A stretch of 64,000 nt of DNA from an uncultured Dorea sp. (GTDB lineage Bacteria > Bacillota > Clostridia > Lachnospirales > Lachnospiraceae). Under the pieces are notes generated by a model. That model saw nothing but the letters and a program-made list of their open reading frames with translations. It was not told the origin of the DNA and did no database searches. The stretch covers positions 37,789-101,788 of the forward strand of contig CAJUAM010000006.1 of the NCBI GenBank assembly GCA_910584615.1, given 5' to 3'. The translations under genes and the position numbers were made by a program. Of this stretch, positions 54,001-62,240 are shown piece after piece (the stretch's first letter is position 1; every line of letters starts with the position of its first letter).

Positions 54001-54189
54001 ACCCCACATGAGATAGAAAATGCTGCTCATCCGTTTGAACTTCCAAGAGCGCACTATACAGTTGTCCGTGTGGCAAAGGGACAGATGGGAATCGGCGGAG
54101 ACGATAGCTGGGGAGCCTGTACGCATCCGGAATATCTGTTGGATGTTGACAAAAAGATGGAATTTTGTTTCTGGTTTTCAGGAATCTGA
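51100..54189 (+). CDS. lacZ: Beta-galactosidase, glycoside hydrolase family 2
   Basis: 1029 aa, same length class as E. coli LacZ. Domains in order: sugar-binding (about 45-215), immunoglobulin-like (215-325), TIM barrel (330-620), second Ig-like, and C-terminal small-chain domain (about 745-1025). The acid/base Glu458 lies in WSCGNESFGG and the nucleophile Glu525 in ICCEYTHAMGNS. No signal peptide, so it acts on internalised galactosides. Expression is probably controlled by the divergent AraC protein; a TTGTAC/TATTAT pair with a 17-bp spacer is present near 50970-51000. No galactoside transporter is adjacent. Confidence 0.95.
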   Translation: MRVFDHEKLKDPGYFKDARLDAHSDHRYYASLEDLELQTEEFKESLNGVWKFHYAKNLKGRIAGFERKDFDCRDWDDIHVPAHIQMEGYDAPQYANVQYPWEGHDDIRPGEIPQYFNPAASYVKYFTVPNRMKGKRIFISFQGAESGLALWLNGAFVGYSEDSFTPSEFELTEYIEDGENKLAVQVFKWTSASWCEDQDFYRFSGIYRDVYLYTVPDIHVGDMKISAIPDQDLLEASLDIRLEMMAAREDMSGTVRFCLSKSGEIVFQEEKALESEVFCGRTVKNPLLWSAEEPNLYDLLIEILDADGEVLELVSEKVGFRRFEMKNRVMTLNGKRIVFKGVNRHEFSSVSGRVVTEAELRKDLETIKQNNINAIRTCHYPNASLIYRLCDEYGIYMIDETNLESHGSWDLAEMNGDMDGIVPNDKEEWLAPMLDRVDSIYQRDKNHPAVLIWSCGNESFGGRVIYEMSQRFRKLDPTRLIHYEGVFHDRRYNDTSDMESQMYTPVEKIRDFLAKDRSKPFICCEYTHAMGNSCGAMHKYTDLTDTEELYQGGFIWDYIDQSIYKKDRYGKEYQAYGGDFGERPTDYSFSGNGIVYGGDREPSPKMQEVKFNYQNITAEVGQSQVKVINKNLFVNTDTFECVATVARDGRIIRQAVLETDVDPLSEKSYALPFSKETLAGEYTVTVSFRLKEDTIWAKRGHETAFGQYIYRIGQVLPAGWDKSAGRKEGAAKKPVIINSAHNIGVRGDNFEMLFSKMYGGLVSYKFAGIERLETIPKPNFWRAPVDNDCGCQQPMRYAQWKIASMYLSHRGKEGDMFALCDPEINETEDSISVSFVYYLPTIPKAECKVAYEVFGDGCVKTTLSYDPVKELGDMPEFGMMFKLDADYDHVCWYGLGPEETYADRKKGAKLGIFKNLVKDNMAAYLVPQECGNKEEVRYAQITDKKGRGMRFAMSSENGPMNFSALPYTPHEIENAAHPFELPRAHYTVVRVAKGQMGIGGDDSWGACTHPEYLLDVDKKMEFCFWFSGI

Positions 54190-54195
54190 TATAGC

Positions 54196-54244
54196 AAAAA
54201 AATACCCTTCTGATACGATCTGCGTCTCAGAAGGGTATTTTTTT
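54196..54244. terminator. Bidirectional terminator
   Basis: AAAAAAATACCCTTCTGA / TCAGAAGGGTATTTTTTT with a 13-nt loop, between the convergent lacZ and chemoreceptor genes. Confidence 0.9.
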
Positions 54245-54267
54245 ATTGTGCGTCTGTCAGTAAACGA

Positions 54268-56274
54268 TTATCTGTCTCTTAATCTGAATTTTGACACCAG
54301 CTCTTTCAGCATATTTGCCTGACCCGACAGTTCCTCACTGGCTGCCGCGCTCTTTTCTGCTGTTGCCATATTGGACTGTACCACGTTGGAGATCTGGTCG
54401 ATCCCGCTGATGACAGCTTCTGTAGCTGTTGCCTGTTTTGCGGAATACTGTGCGATACCATCAATCAGTTTAGTCACCTGCTCAGCCAGTGCCACGACTT
54501 CCATCAGGGAAGAAGCGGTATCATTGGCAATACCAATCCCCTCCTCTACGGCCTCCACTGTCTGATCGATCAATACAGTTGTATTTTTTGCTGCTTCAGA
54601 AGACTTCCCTGCAAGATTGCGGACCTCATCCGCGACCACGGCAAATCCTTTTCCGGCAGAGCCTGCCCGGGCAGCTTCTATTGCAGCGTTCAGAGCAAGG
54701 ATGTTAGTCTGGAAGGCAATATCTTCAATAGTTTTGATGATATTGTGGATTTCAGAGGACTTACTGCTGATCTTCCTGATCGCTGTATTCATATTCTGCA
54801 TTTTGTCATTGCTTTCTAAAAGTTTGCTTCCTGCCTGCTGTGCGATTTCATTAGCTTTTTTAGCGCCTGAGGCAGTTTTTTGTATTCCGTCAGAAACTTC
54901 GCTGATATGGGAAGCTAAAAGCTCTACTGCCTCGGTCTGCTGGGAAGATCCTTGTGAGAGCGTCTGTGCTCCGTCGGATACGTAGCCGGATCCTTCGGCA
55001 ACCTCTCCTGCGGCTTTGTTGATCTGTCCCAGAGTTCCGTTAAGAGACAGAGATATATTTTCCAGTGATTCTTTGATCTTCGCGAACTCACCGGCATATT
55101 CGCGGGATAGTGAGAAAGAAAGATTACCCATGGCAATATCCTGAAGCTTTTCTGACACCTCATTGATGTAATCAACATAATCCCGGAGACGGGTGACTGT
55201 CAGGCCAAAGTTGTCTGCCAATTCACCAAGCTCATCATTGGAACAGTGACGTATTGTCTGGTTCAGCTCTCCATCTGCAATTTTTGCCGCGACTCCGTTC
55301 AGTTCGGCTACAGGTTTGCCGATAATATTCCTTACAAGGATAATGATCAAAAAGATTGTAATAATGACTGCTATTACTGATACTGCAGCCATTATGCCGG
55401 TCAGCGTTTTTAAATCACTTAATACTTCTGATTTGGATACATAAGATACAGCCGTCCAGTCACTTCCCGGAACCGGCGCTACCTGTATATATGTACTGTT
55501 ATCGTAAAGGAAAAGACCGGATTTATCCTCAGTTATCTGTTTTGCGGCATACGCGTACATATCTTTGCTGAATTCGTTAAGATTCCGTCCGGTAATATCC
55601 TTATCCCTATGCCCGATAATGGTGTTGGTACGGGTATCTACAAGAAATATACCTCCGGTTTTTTCCAGCTGTATATCCTGTACGATGTCAGATATGGAAT
55701 CCAGATATACGTCGGCAGCCGCGACTCCCCGTACATTGCCACCGGAATCTTTTAATGCCCCGGAAGCACCTACTACGTAGGACTGGCTGTCCTCATCAAA
55801 ATATACATCTCCTAAGATGAAATTCTCTGATTCTATACCGTTCTGATACCAGGATTTTTCCAAAGCATTGAAATCCGGACCCGGAACGAAAGAAGCATGG
55901 TATAAGGAGCCATCCTTTAAGGCAACATATATCCCTGCCGGGTAGGCGCTGTTTTGGTCTACCGTATGTTTTATGTATCTTTTCATTTCCGGAATGTTCA
56001 TGTCTTCGTATTCAATAGTATCTTTCTGCATGTCTAACATGGTTACAGTCTTATTGATCCATGCGGCAGTCTCCTGAATCGTTTTATCAGTAGTCTCTGT
56101 GAGCAGTTTTTCACTTTTTTCCAACAGCGCGTCAGAAACACGGTTATAAACGATCAGTAAAAGAACTGCTACCATGATCGCGATCGTTACTACGATAGCA
56201 GTTGTCAGTTTGCGGGTAATCCCGCGTTTCCCCCTTCTTTTCCGGGGAGTTGGTCTGTGATTGGTTTCCCTCAT
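54268..56274 (-). CDS. Methyl-accepting chemotaxis protein with Cache sensor
   Basis: About 668 aa from ATG 56274 (MRETNHRPTPRKRRG), which has AAAGGAG 8 nt upstream; the frame is open to 56373. Membrane segment 1 (about 20-42), an extracellular double Cache domain (about 45-285, with GDVYFDEDSQSYVVGASGAL), membrane segment 2 (about 290-315), HAMP (about 315-370), and the signalling domain with the hairpin tip IAFQTNILALNAAIEAARAG. It passes ligand signals to CheA. The ligand is unknown, though dCache receptors often bind amino acids. No other chemotaxis or flagellar genes are in the window. Confidence 0.94.
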   Translation of the reverse strand: MRETNHRPTPRKRRGKRGITRKLTTAIVVTIAIMVAVLLLIVYNRVSDALLEKSEKLLTETTDKTIQETAAWINKTVTMLDMQKDTIEYEDMNIPEMKRYIKHTVDQNSAYPAGIYVALKDGSLYHASFVPGPDFNALEKSWYQNGIESENFILGDVYFDEDSQSYVVGASGALKDSGGNVRGVAAADVYLDSISDIVQDIQLEKTGGIFLVDTRTNTIIGHRDKDITGRNLNEFSKDMYAYAAKQITEDKSGLFLYDNSTYIQVAPVPGSDWTAVSYVSKSEVLSDLKTLTGIMAAVSVIAVIITIFLIIILVRNIIGKPVAELNGVAAKIADGELNQTIRHCSNDELGELADNFGLTVTRLRDYVDYINEVSEKLQDIAMGNLSFSLSREYAGEFAKIKESLENISLSLNGTLGQINKAAGEVAEGSGYVSDGAQTLSQGSSQQTEAVELLASHISEVSDGIQKTASGAKKANEIAQQAGSKLLESNDKMQNMNTAIRKISSKSSEIHNIIKTIEDIAFQTNILALNAAIEAARAGSAGKGFAVVADEVRNLAGKSSEAAKNTTVLIDQTVEAVEEGIGIANDTASSLMEVVALAEQVTKLIDGIAQYSAKQATATEAVISGIDQISNVVQSNMATAEKSAAASEELSGQANMLKELVSKFRLRDR

Positions 56275-56344
56275 GTTCATATCTCCTTTAAAATTTTTGG
56301 TTAAAACAAGGTGAGAGTCTGAAAAACAAGTATATCCTGTATTT

Positions 56345-56373
56345 ATTATAAGTGATGTCAAGGAGAAATACAA
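56345..56373 (-). promoter_or_regulatory. Promoter of the chemoreceptor gene
   Basis: TTGTAT (56373-56368), a 17-bp spacer and TATAAT (56350-56345) on the minus strand, about 70 bp upstream of the chosen ATG. A TTGACA sits inside the spacer region. No sigma-D (motility) promoter was recognised. Confidence 0.6.
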
Positions 56374-56429
56374 TAAAAGTGTTTTATTTAGACATAAAAG
56401 AAATCCTGGGGTATTTTCACGGAAAATTT

Positions 56430-56467
56430 AAGGATAGGCATGACTGATCTAAGTCATACCTATCCTT
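56430..56467 (-). terminator. Terminator of the surface-protein operon
   Basis: A 16-bp stem, AAGGATAGG(T/C)ATGACT / AGTCATGCCTATCCTT type with one mismatch and a 6-nt loop, followed on the minus strand by TTAAATTTTCC. It lies about 60 bp beyond the surface-protein stop. Confidence 0.75.
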
Positions 56468-56527
56468 GTTTAGAGACTTCTGTTTCCTGATGCCCCCATT
56501 ATTTGATCGTTTTTGTTGATTTACAGA

Positions 56528-59500
56528 CTATGCCATCTCTGCTTCTGGCTCTGTCTCTGCGTCTTCAAGATTTTCTTCCTTGCGGGAGAGTACTACTACA
56601 ATTGTCTGGAAGATCGCGATAATCGCCATCATAAGTGTGTACTCATCTACCAGCTGGGTCGGCAGCCAGATGTTCTCTGTCAAGAAAAACGCAATCAGAG
56701 AAACGATGGCTACCGGCAGGCTTATAAGACGGATGATTCCTTTTTTCTTCAGCTTTCTTTCTTTTCCGTTCTTTTCATCCTCTTCCTCTTCTTCTGATGA
56801 TTTCTTTGTCTGGACAAAATATCCGATCAACAGCATCAAAGATTCAAAGATTGCAAGATTCATTAAAGCAAAATTGATCAAAGCCCATCTTCCACTTTCG
56901 CCTGCTAACGGTACTTCTTCGTCTTTTATCTCGGTATTCGCCAATGGTGCCTCTTCATCTTCAACTGCGCGTACCTCTTCTGGTTCTTCCTCCGTCTCCG
57001 GCGCGATTACCGGTGCCGCAGGCGTCAGCCCTGCCGGTGTGATCACCGGTGCCGCAGGTGTCAGCCCTGCCGGTGTAATTGCCGGCGTTGCAGGAGCCGG
57101 TGTTGTCCTTGTAATGATTGGCGTCGTCTGCACAGTTGGTGTAGTATCCGGTATAGTTGGTGTAATGACCGGTTCGATTGGTGTCGGATTATCCGGCGTT
57201 GGATCTTCCGGTGTCGGGTTTTCTGGTGTCGGGTTTTCCGGTGTCGGATTTTCTGGTTCTGTTCCGATCTCATCTATCTTATAGATTACTCTGATGATCA
57301 CATCTTCCCCATCAATTGTTCCTTCAACAGCGCCTTCTACCCTCTCCTTGATATAACGATGACCGTCCTTCTCAATCACTGAAGGGATCTCATTATCAAC
57401 ATCATACCTGTCTCCATCTTTAAATGGTCCGGCAACCTTGTCAGCCTGCAGTCTTTCACCCTGATCACTTACATACTCTATCGTAACTTTTCTGTCCGGG
57501 CCTACAACCTCAGTTCCTTCATCTTCGGCTTCCTTATCATCACCATCTTCCGGGGTAACCGTAACAGTATTCTTTAACGCAGCATTAATATCTGATTCCT
57601 TCGTTACATAACTTGCGTACAGCGTCTTTGTTTCTCCCGCTGCCATTGTTATGGAAGTAACCTGGTCCTCACCTTGCTTATCTTCTGTTACTGTTATTTT
57701 TTCGCCATTTGACAATACATCACTTATTTTAACTGTCTTATCCTGGTTCGTATTATTTTTAATGGTAATTTCCCAATTAATTGTTGAACCTGCCACTACT
57801 TTTGCGTCACTGATACGATCCTTTGTTACATCCAGCGGACTTCCTCCGACTGTAACATCCTCTGTATCCGGAGTAACATCCTTAGCCGGATTATCGAGTT
57901 GCGCATCAGCTTCATTATGAATTACATCTTCCGGCTTAACATTGTCTTTCACCTTAGCTGTAATTGTAAGCGTCGCAGATGCTCCTTTTTCCATATCCCC
58001 TACTGGATACCTGCCGCCTGCCGGTTCAGTCTCAAATTCCTTATCACCTAACTTTGCACTGATAAATTCCAGCTTACTGCTGTCAAGCTGATCTATAATA
58101 ACTACGTTTTCAGCTTTATGAGCACCTGTATTTTTTACTGTTATTGTATAAACTATGGTGTCCCCTTTTTCAGTAAAATCTTTATCAGCTTCTTTTTCCA
58201 CCTGCAGAGTTGTCTTTTCTGGCGTACCAGCTGGTGTTGTCTCTGTACCGGTGGTAGTTGATTCATCATCTTTCCCAGGCGTAACTATTGCAGTATTTAT
58301 AACTTGACCGTCTTTGATATCATCCTTTGTGAATGATTTTGTCACATAGATTACAGCTTTTTTGCCCGCTGGTATTGTACCTTTCATAGGAGCGCTGCCT
58401 TCAACCCACTTTGCGCCACTATCCTTTACTTCGTACTCCTTACCCGGATCACCAGTAACAGTAATTGTGTATAACAAAGTAACACTTGTTCCATCATCCG
58501 GTATCATAACTTTGCCGTCCGCGTCCGGATAAGTGATTCCTGAAACATTAATGCCGTCTGGAATATCAGCAGCGGAGTTAACAAGTTTCTTTTGGAAATC
58601 CGAAATCTTCAGATCTGGTGTTTCGGGTCCATTTTCTTTCCACTTAGCATAAATCGTCTGGGATACCGGCTTATCCTTACTGCCAAATCCATCTTTCCAC
58701 TGCAGAGTAACACTTTCCCCAACAGGAGTTTTTCCTTCCTGATCGTAATACCATCCCTCGAAAGTCCATCCTGGACGAGTAGGCGTTTCTAAAGGACTAA
58801 ATACAGCCTTCGTATCCGCGACATTCTTCCTATCTGGTTCAAGAGAGCTGCCGCCCTGAGTGTCATAGTGAAGAATATAGTCAGCATTGACAGTCACATT
58901 AAGTTTCTGAGTATCCTCAATCCATTTCCCTTTGAATGATATTTCTGAATATCGCTGCCCACATCTTCTGCACTGCTGCCAAGTATAGTAATAATAATAA
59001 TTTTGATATGCCTGGAAAGTAATAGCCGTAGAACCTGGCTTAGCTCCCTCAACGTTAATCTGCAGTGCCGGATAACCATTGTATCCTGTTTCGGACCCTT
59101 TATATCCAGACAAATTCCATGTAAGATTTTTGACAATGCTTTTATCTGTATAAGTCAGCTTTCGGTTAGAGTCTACCGCAATCCAATCCGGCGTTACTTC
59201 AACCAATACATTTCCGCAATGGCAGATCGCACTCTTTGTATACAGATACTGCTCACTTCCTTTGTCGCCTACCTGTACCGAAATGCTGCTTGCCGGATTA
59301 TTGTACTTATAAACAGGATTGTTCGGATATGTTCCTACATAAAGCTGAGCCACCTCTTTACCCTTATTATCATAAAATCTGTCAGCAGGTGTAAACCCTG
59401 GAATTGCGGAAAGATAAGGATCTGCCTCCTCAATCTCCTCAGCCTTCAATACAGCCTCATACACGGCATATACCTTTTCTAAAGCCGCCTGGACATCTTC

Positions 59501-60550
59501 ACGTTCAGCCAACTCTTCGTCCAAAGCTTCCCACATATCGAGTACTGCATTAACCTTCTCACCAACCTCCAAAGCATTCTCCTTTGTGACTTCATCTGCC
59601 AAAGGAAGTGCAGCCGCTGCATCTAAAAATGCTTTTACTGCTTCCGGGGTTTCTTCAGTTTCTTTTGGAACGCTCTTTTCCTCTTCAGGATTTTCCTCAT
59701 TGACTTCAGGATCCTTTTCGGTCTCTTCCTTCAAAACTTCCTTATACCGGACTGAGATTTCCGTATCCTTCTTAACTTCTTTGACTACATAACCGTCTTT
59801 TACAGCACTGTTCTTCGCAACGTCAGCATTTTCTACTGTTACGCTTTCAACGTCAAATCCTTCTTTAGCTGTTACGCTGAAATTGAAGTCTTTTCCCTCT
59901 TCCACATCTTTTTTGTAGCTGGCTGCGTTTATGGAACTTCCGTCAACTGTGATGACACCGGCCTCTAAATTTTCTACCTTGAACCTGACTGTATACTTCT
60001 CAGCCTTTTCCTCGGTATCTTCCTTATTATCCGGCTTAGCTTCTTCCTTTGATGAAGAATCATCTTTTGGCGTTTCCGCCTTGTCATCCGTCTTTTCATC
60101 CTCGGATCCACTACCGTCATCTTTAACTTCTGGCTGTTTCGGTTCTTCTGCCGCCGGCTGTTTCTCTGGCTCTGCCTGCGGTTTTTCTACCGAATCAGTT
60201 TTTTCCTGCGGATTCTCTGCCGTCTCCGGCTTTTCCTGCGCATTCTCTGTCGATTCCGGCTTTTCCTGTTTTTTTTCTTCCGGTTCTGACTTTTCCTGCG
60301 GTTTTTCTGCCGGTGCTTCCTTTTCCTGTGACTTTTCTGTCAGAGCTTCCTTTTTCTGCGGTTTTTCCGCCGGTGTTTCCTTTTCCTGTGGTTTTTCCCG
60401 CTTCTCTGGCTTTTCATCCGCGCTGGCCTTTGTTTCTGCCACTTCCTGAGCATTCGCAATGCTCACATCACCAAGGAAAGTGGTGAATATCAATGCGAGT
60501 GCCAGAAAGAGCGCCAAACTTCTCCTAACCTTTCCTCTTCTTGATTTCAT
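56528..60550 (-). CDS. Large repeat-rich surface protein with C-terminal multi-helix anchor
   Basis: 1340 aa. In order: signal peptide (1-34); Glu/Lys/Pro repeat of the form EKPQEK (about 45-150); a beta domain (about 185-275); a helical stretch (about 290-385); a region with two Cys pairs, ICHCGN (about 442) and CRRCGQ (about 527); an InlB/Listeria-Bacteroides-type repeat (about 555-640); DUF11-like beta domains (about 650-1010); a MucBP-like domain (about 1017-1090); a TPENPTPENP-type rod; and three membrane helices (about 1219-1330) with charged loops. There is no LPXTG motif. It is probably an adhesin or matrix-binding protein. It lacks a recognisable promoter of its own and follows the 120-aa gene by 63 bp, so it likely depends on the invertible promoter at 63135. 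Confidence 0.88.
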   Translation of the reverse strand: MKSRRGKVRRSLALFLALALIFTTFLGDVSIANAQEVAETKASADEKPEKREKPQEKETPAEKPQKKEALTEKSQEKEAPAEKPQEKSEPEEKKQEKPESTENAQEKPETAENPQEKTDSVEKPQAEPEKQPAAEEPKQPEVKDDGSGSEDEKTDDKAETPKDDSSSKEEAKPDNKEDTEEKAEKYTVRFKVENLEAGVITVDGSSINAASYKKDVEEGKDFNFSVTAKEGFDVESVTVENADVAKNSAVKDGYVVKEVKKDTEISVRYKEVLKEETEKDPEVNEENPEEEKSVPKETEETPEAVKAFLDAAAALPLADEVTKENALEVGEKVNAVLDMWEALDEELAEREDVQAALEKVYAVYEAVLKAEEIEEADPYLSAIPGFTPADRFYDNKGKEVAQLYVGTYPNNPVYKYNNPASSISVQVGDKGSEQYLYTKSAICHCGNVLVEVTPDWIAVDSNRKLTYTDKSIVKNLTWNLSGYKGSETGYNGYPALQINVEGAKPGSTAITFQAYQNYYYYYTWQQCRRCGQRYSEISFKGKWIEDTQKLNVTVNADYILHYDTQGGSSLEPDRKNVADTKAVFSPLETPTRPGWTFEGWYYDQEGKTPVGESVTLQWKDGFGSKDKPVSQTIYAKWKENGPETPDLKISDFQKKLVNSAADIPDGINVSGITYPDADGKVMIPDDGTSVTLLYTITVTGDPGKEYEVKDSGAKWVEGSAPMKGTIPAGKKAVIYVTKSFTKDDIKDGQVINTAIVTPGKDDESTTTGTETTPAGTPEKTTLQVEKEADKDFTEKGDTIVYTITVKNTGAHKAENVVIIDQLDSSKLEFISAKLGDKEFETEPAGGRYPVGDMEKGASATLTITAKVKDNVKPEDVIHNEADAQLDNPAKDVTPDTEDVTVGGSPLDVTKDRISDAKVVAGSTINWEITIKNNTNQDKTVKISDVLSNGEKITVTEDKQGEDQVTSITMAAGETKTLYASYVTKESDINAALKNTVTVTPEDGDDKEAEDEGTEVVGPDRKVTIEYVSDQGERLQADKVAGPFKDGDRYDVDNEIPSVIEKDGHRYIKERVEGAVEGTIDGEDVIIRVIYKIDEIGTEPENPTPENPTPENPTPEDPTPDNPTPIEPVITPTIPDTTPTVQTTPIITRTTPAPATPAITPAGLTPAAPVITPAGLTPAAPVIAPETEEEPEEVRAVEDEEAPLANTEIKDEEVPLAGESGRWALINFALMNLAIFESLMLLIGYFVQTKKSSEEEEEDEKNGKERKLKKKGIIRLISLPVAIVSLIAFFLTENIWLPTQLVDEYTLMMAIIAIFQTIVVVLSRKEENLEDAETEPEAEMA

Positions 60551-60613
60551 AAATTTTTTCTCCTTTTTTCACTTTTTTGTTTTTGTGTTCCGATTTTTTT
60601 ACAGCCTCACCTC

Positions 60614-60976
60614 CTACTGCTCTGCGAGAATTTCATCCAACAGCTGAAGCAGCTCAATAGCGCTGTGAAATACAGCCTCCTGGTTTTCATTCTGCCAGAT
60701 CAGCCGGCCCTGCCATGTGTAATGCTCCCGGAACAGAATCTGTATGCGGAATACATCTATTCCCTCTTTTGATCCATTCTCTGAACAAATAAGCGGCAGC
60801 GGCTGATCCGGACAATACTCCAAACCAAGCAGTCCATCGAGAAATAACACCATCTGCGATAAACTTTGGATCTTCTCCTTTTCTTTGAGCCGCGGATGCT
60901 GCAGATAACCATCCATAATGCCATTTTTATATGTTTTCACCGTGACGATTGCTTCTCGGCTGTGGCAGGGAAGCAT
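60614..60976 (-). CDS. Small conserved protein of the surface-protein operon
   Basis: 120 aa, no signal peptide or membrane segment. I do not recognise a named family. It begins MLPCHSREAIVTVKTYKNGI and ends with FHSAIELLQLLDEILAEQ, a pattern (N-terminal strand pair, Gln/Trp-rich middle, C-terminal amphipathic helix) seen in small proteins beside BTAD regulators in related bacteria. AAGGG lies very close to the ATG. It is located between the BTAD regulator and the large surface protein, all on one strand, so a regulatory or chaperone role for that protein is possible. Confidence 0.65.
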   Translation of the reverse strand: MLPCHSREAIVTVKTYKNGIMDGYLQHPRLKEKEKIQSLSQMVLFLDGLLGLEYCPDQPLPLICSENGSKEGIDVFRIQILFREHYTWQGRLIWQNENQEAVFHSAIELLQLLDEILAEQ

Positions 60977-61054
60977 TTTCCCTTGAAACGCTATATGATC
61001 ACCGCCTTTCTGCCTTTTACAATTACACTATAGCAGCATGGCGTTACCGCCCCG

Positions 61055-61272
61055 TTACTGCCGCGGGAAAACAAGGCTCTTTTTCCGAGTTTCTCCCGGC
61101 AGCAAAGGCGCGATCTGATATCGAAGATCTGCCTTTGAATGGCGGTAAACTCTGTGGAAATCACAGTCAATCCTCCCCATTGCCTGGCGGGCATTTTCTG
61201 TGCTGGCTCCTGTCAGCATCAGGATATAGGAGTCGGCCGCCAGTCTGGCGACCGGATCACCTGTTCTTAAAC
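61055..61272 (-). pseudogene. Displaced C-terminal frame of the BTAD regulator
   Basis: The stretch SLRTGDPVARLAADSYILML, then TGASTENARQAMGRID and LRYQIAPLLPG, is the normal C-terminal domain of this regulator family, but it reads one frame off from the gene above. The shift maps to the four-A tract on the minus strand at 61276-61273; one more A would give EKSLRTGD. The frame ends at 61055. Confidence 0.75.
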
Positions 61273-62240
61273 TTTTCCAAAAGTATCCGCTCCAGCCTTC
61301 TCGCATCTGTAACCGGAATTGCCTTTTTCCCCAGACTGACAACAACCAGCGCGGACTGCTGGCCTGACCTCTCTATATGACGCTTCTCCAACGCGACAAT
61401 TTTCTGAAATATCTCAAATGTACAGAAAAAAGCCAGACTCCCTTCTTCTTCCTCACACACCAGCTTAAAGATATCCTCTTCTTTGCTATTCTTTCTTCTA
61501 AGGTCAGATGCCAGCATATAAAGCTTTTCTATATGGCTGGCAGGCATGATCCCATATTCCTGTATTATCTTATCCCGGAAAATCTTATATTGCTTTACCG
61601 CCTGCTCCGGCTGCCCCATGGCTATCATTGCGCGCATCTGGTAGAGGGTAAATTCTTCTACCGCAAAATCAATTCTGTATGCCTGACCGCAGATATCTAA
61701 AATCTTCATCCACTCCTCTTTTTGATATAAAATCGGAAGTACTGCTTTACATACATCCAGATAAAACGTTTGATAATACTGCCTTAATACCAGCACCCAT
61801 TCACTGTCATTTCCCGACAGGAAATCACCGCTATACAGTGAAACAGCCTGAAGGAGCCGGCTGTATCTCTCTTCCCCGGATGCCCTTTTCGCATCCATAC
61901 AGGCCTTCTCAAACAGTTCTGTGTCAAGCACAAGACGGACATCAGGATTCCAAACATAGCATCCCGGAAGGGTGATCAGCAGATCATCCATATCAGGAAA
62001 CATCTCATCTAAAATACCCCGGACAGTATGCATCATTCTCCGCAATGCGGCCTGAGGAGAATTACTGACTTCTTCTGTCCAAAACTGTTCAAGCAGTTCC
62101 TCTGACGAAATGCTCCGTGCATGGTTTACTATTAAATACTGCAAAAAAGACAAGGCTTTTTTGCCTCCCTTTACTGATCTGTCATATGAACAGGAAAATG
62201 AACCCAGGAGTCCAAAATGGATAATCTTCTCATCTGTCAT
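61257..62240 (-). CDS. BTAD-domain transcriptional regulator, C-terminally frameshifted
   Basis: About 327 aa from ATG 62240 (MTDEKIIHFGLLGSFSCSYD), with GGAG about 10 nt upstream. An N-terminal OmpR-like winged helix (about 5-95, with KKALSFLQYLIVNHARSISS) precedes the bacterial transcriptional activation domain of TPR-like helices (about 100-245). Part of a third, degenerate cyclase-like domain follows (ALVVVSLGKK). The frame stops at 61257, cutting that last domain, whose remainder is in the next frame to 61055. DNA binding and BTAD parts are whole, so the product may still act. The start overlaps the AP2 gene stop by 11 bp. Confidence 0.78.
   Translation of the reverse strand: MTDEKIIHFGLLGSFSCSYDRSVKGGKKALSFLQYLIVNHARSISSEELLEQFWTEEVSNSPQAALRRMMHTVRGILDEMFPDMDDLLITLPGCYVWNPDVRLVLDTELFEKACMDAKRASGEERYSRLLQAVSLYSGDFLSGNDSEWVLVLRQYYQTFYLDVCKAVLPILYQKEEWMKILDICGQAYRIDFAVEEFTLYQMRAMIAMGQPEQAVKQYKIFRDKIIQEYGIMPASHIEKLYMLASDLRRKNSKEEDIFKLVCEEEEGSLAFFCTFEIFQKIVALEKRHIERSGQQSALVVVSLGKKAIPVTDARRLERILLEKFKNR

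Noticed and set aside
61257..61290. Programmed ribosomal frameshifting in the BTAD regulator
   Set aside because: The shift needed is +1 and the site lacks a recognised slippery heptamer or a rare or stop codon at the shift point; plain mutation or sequencing error is simpler.
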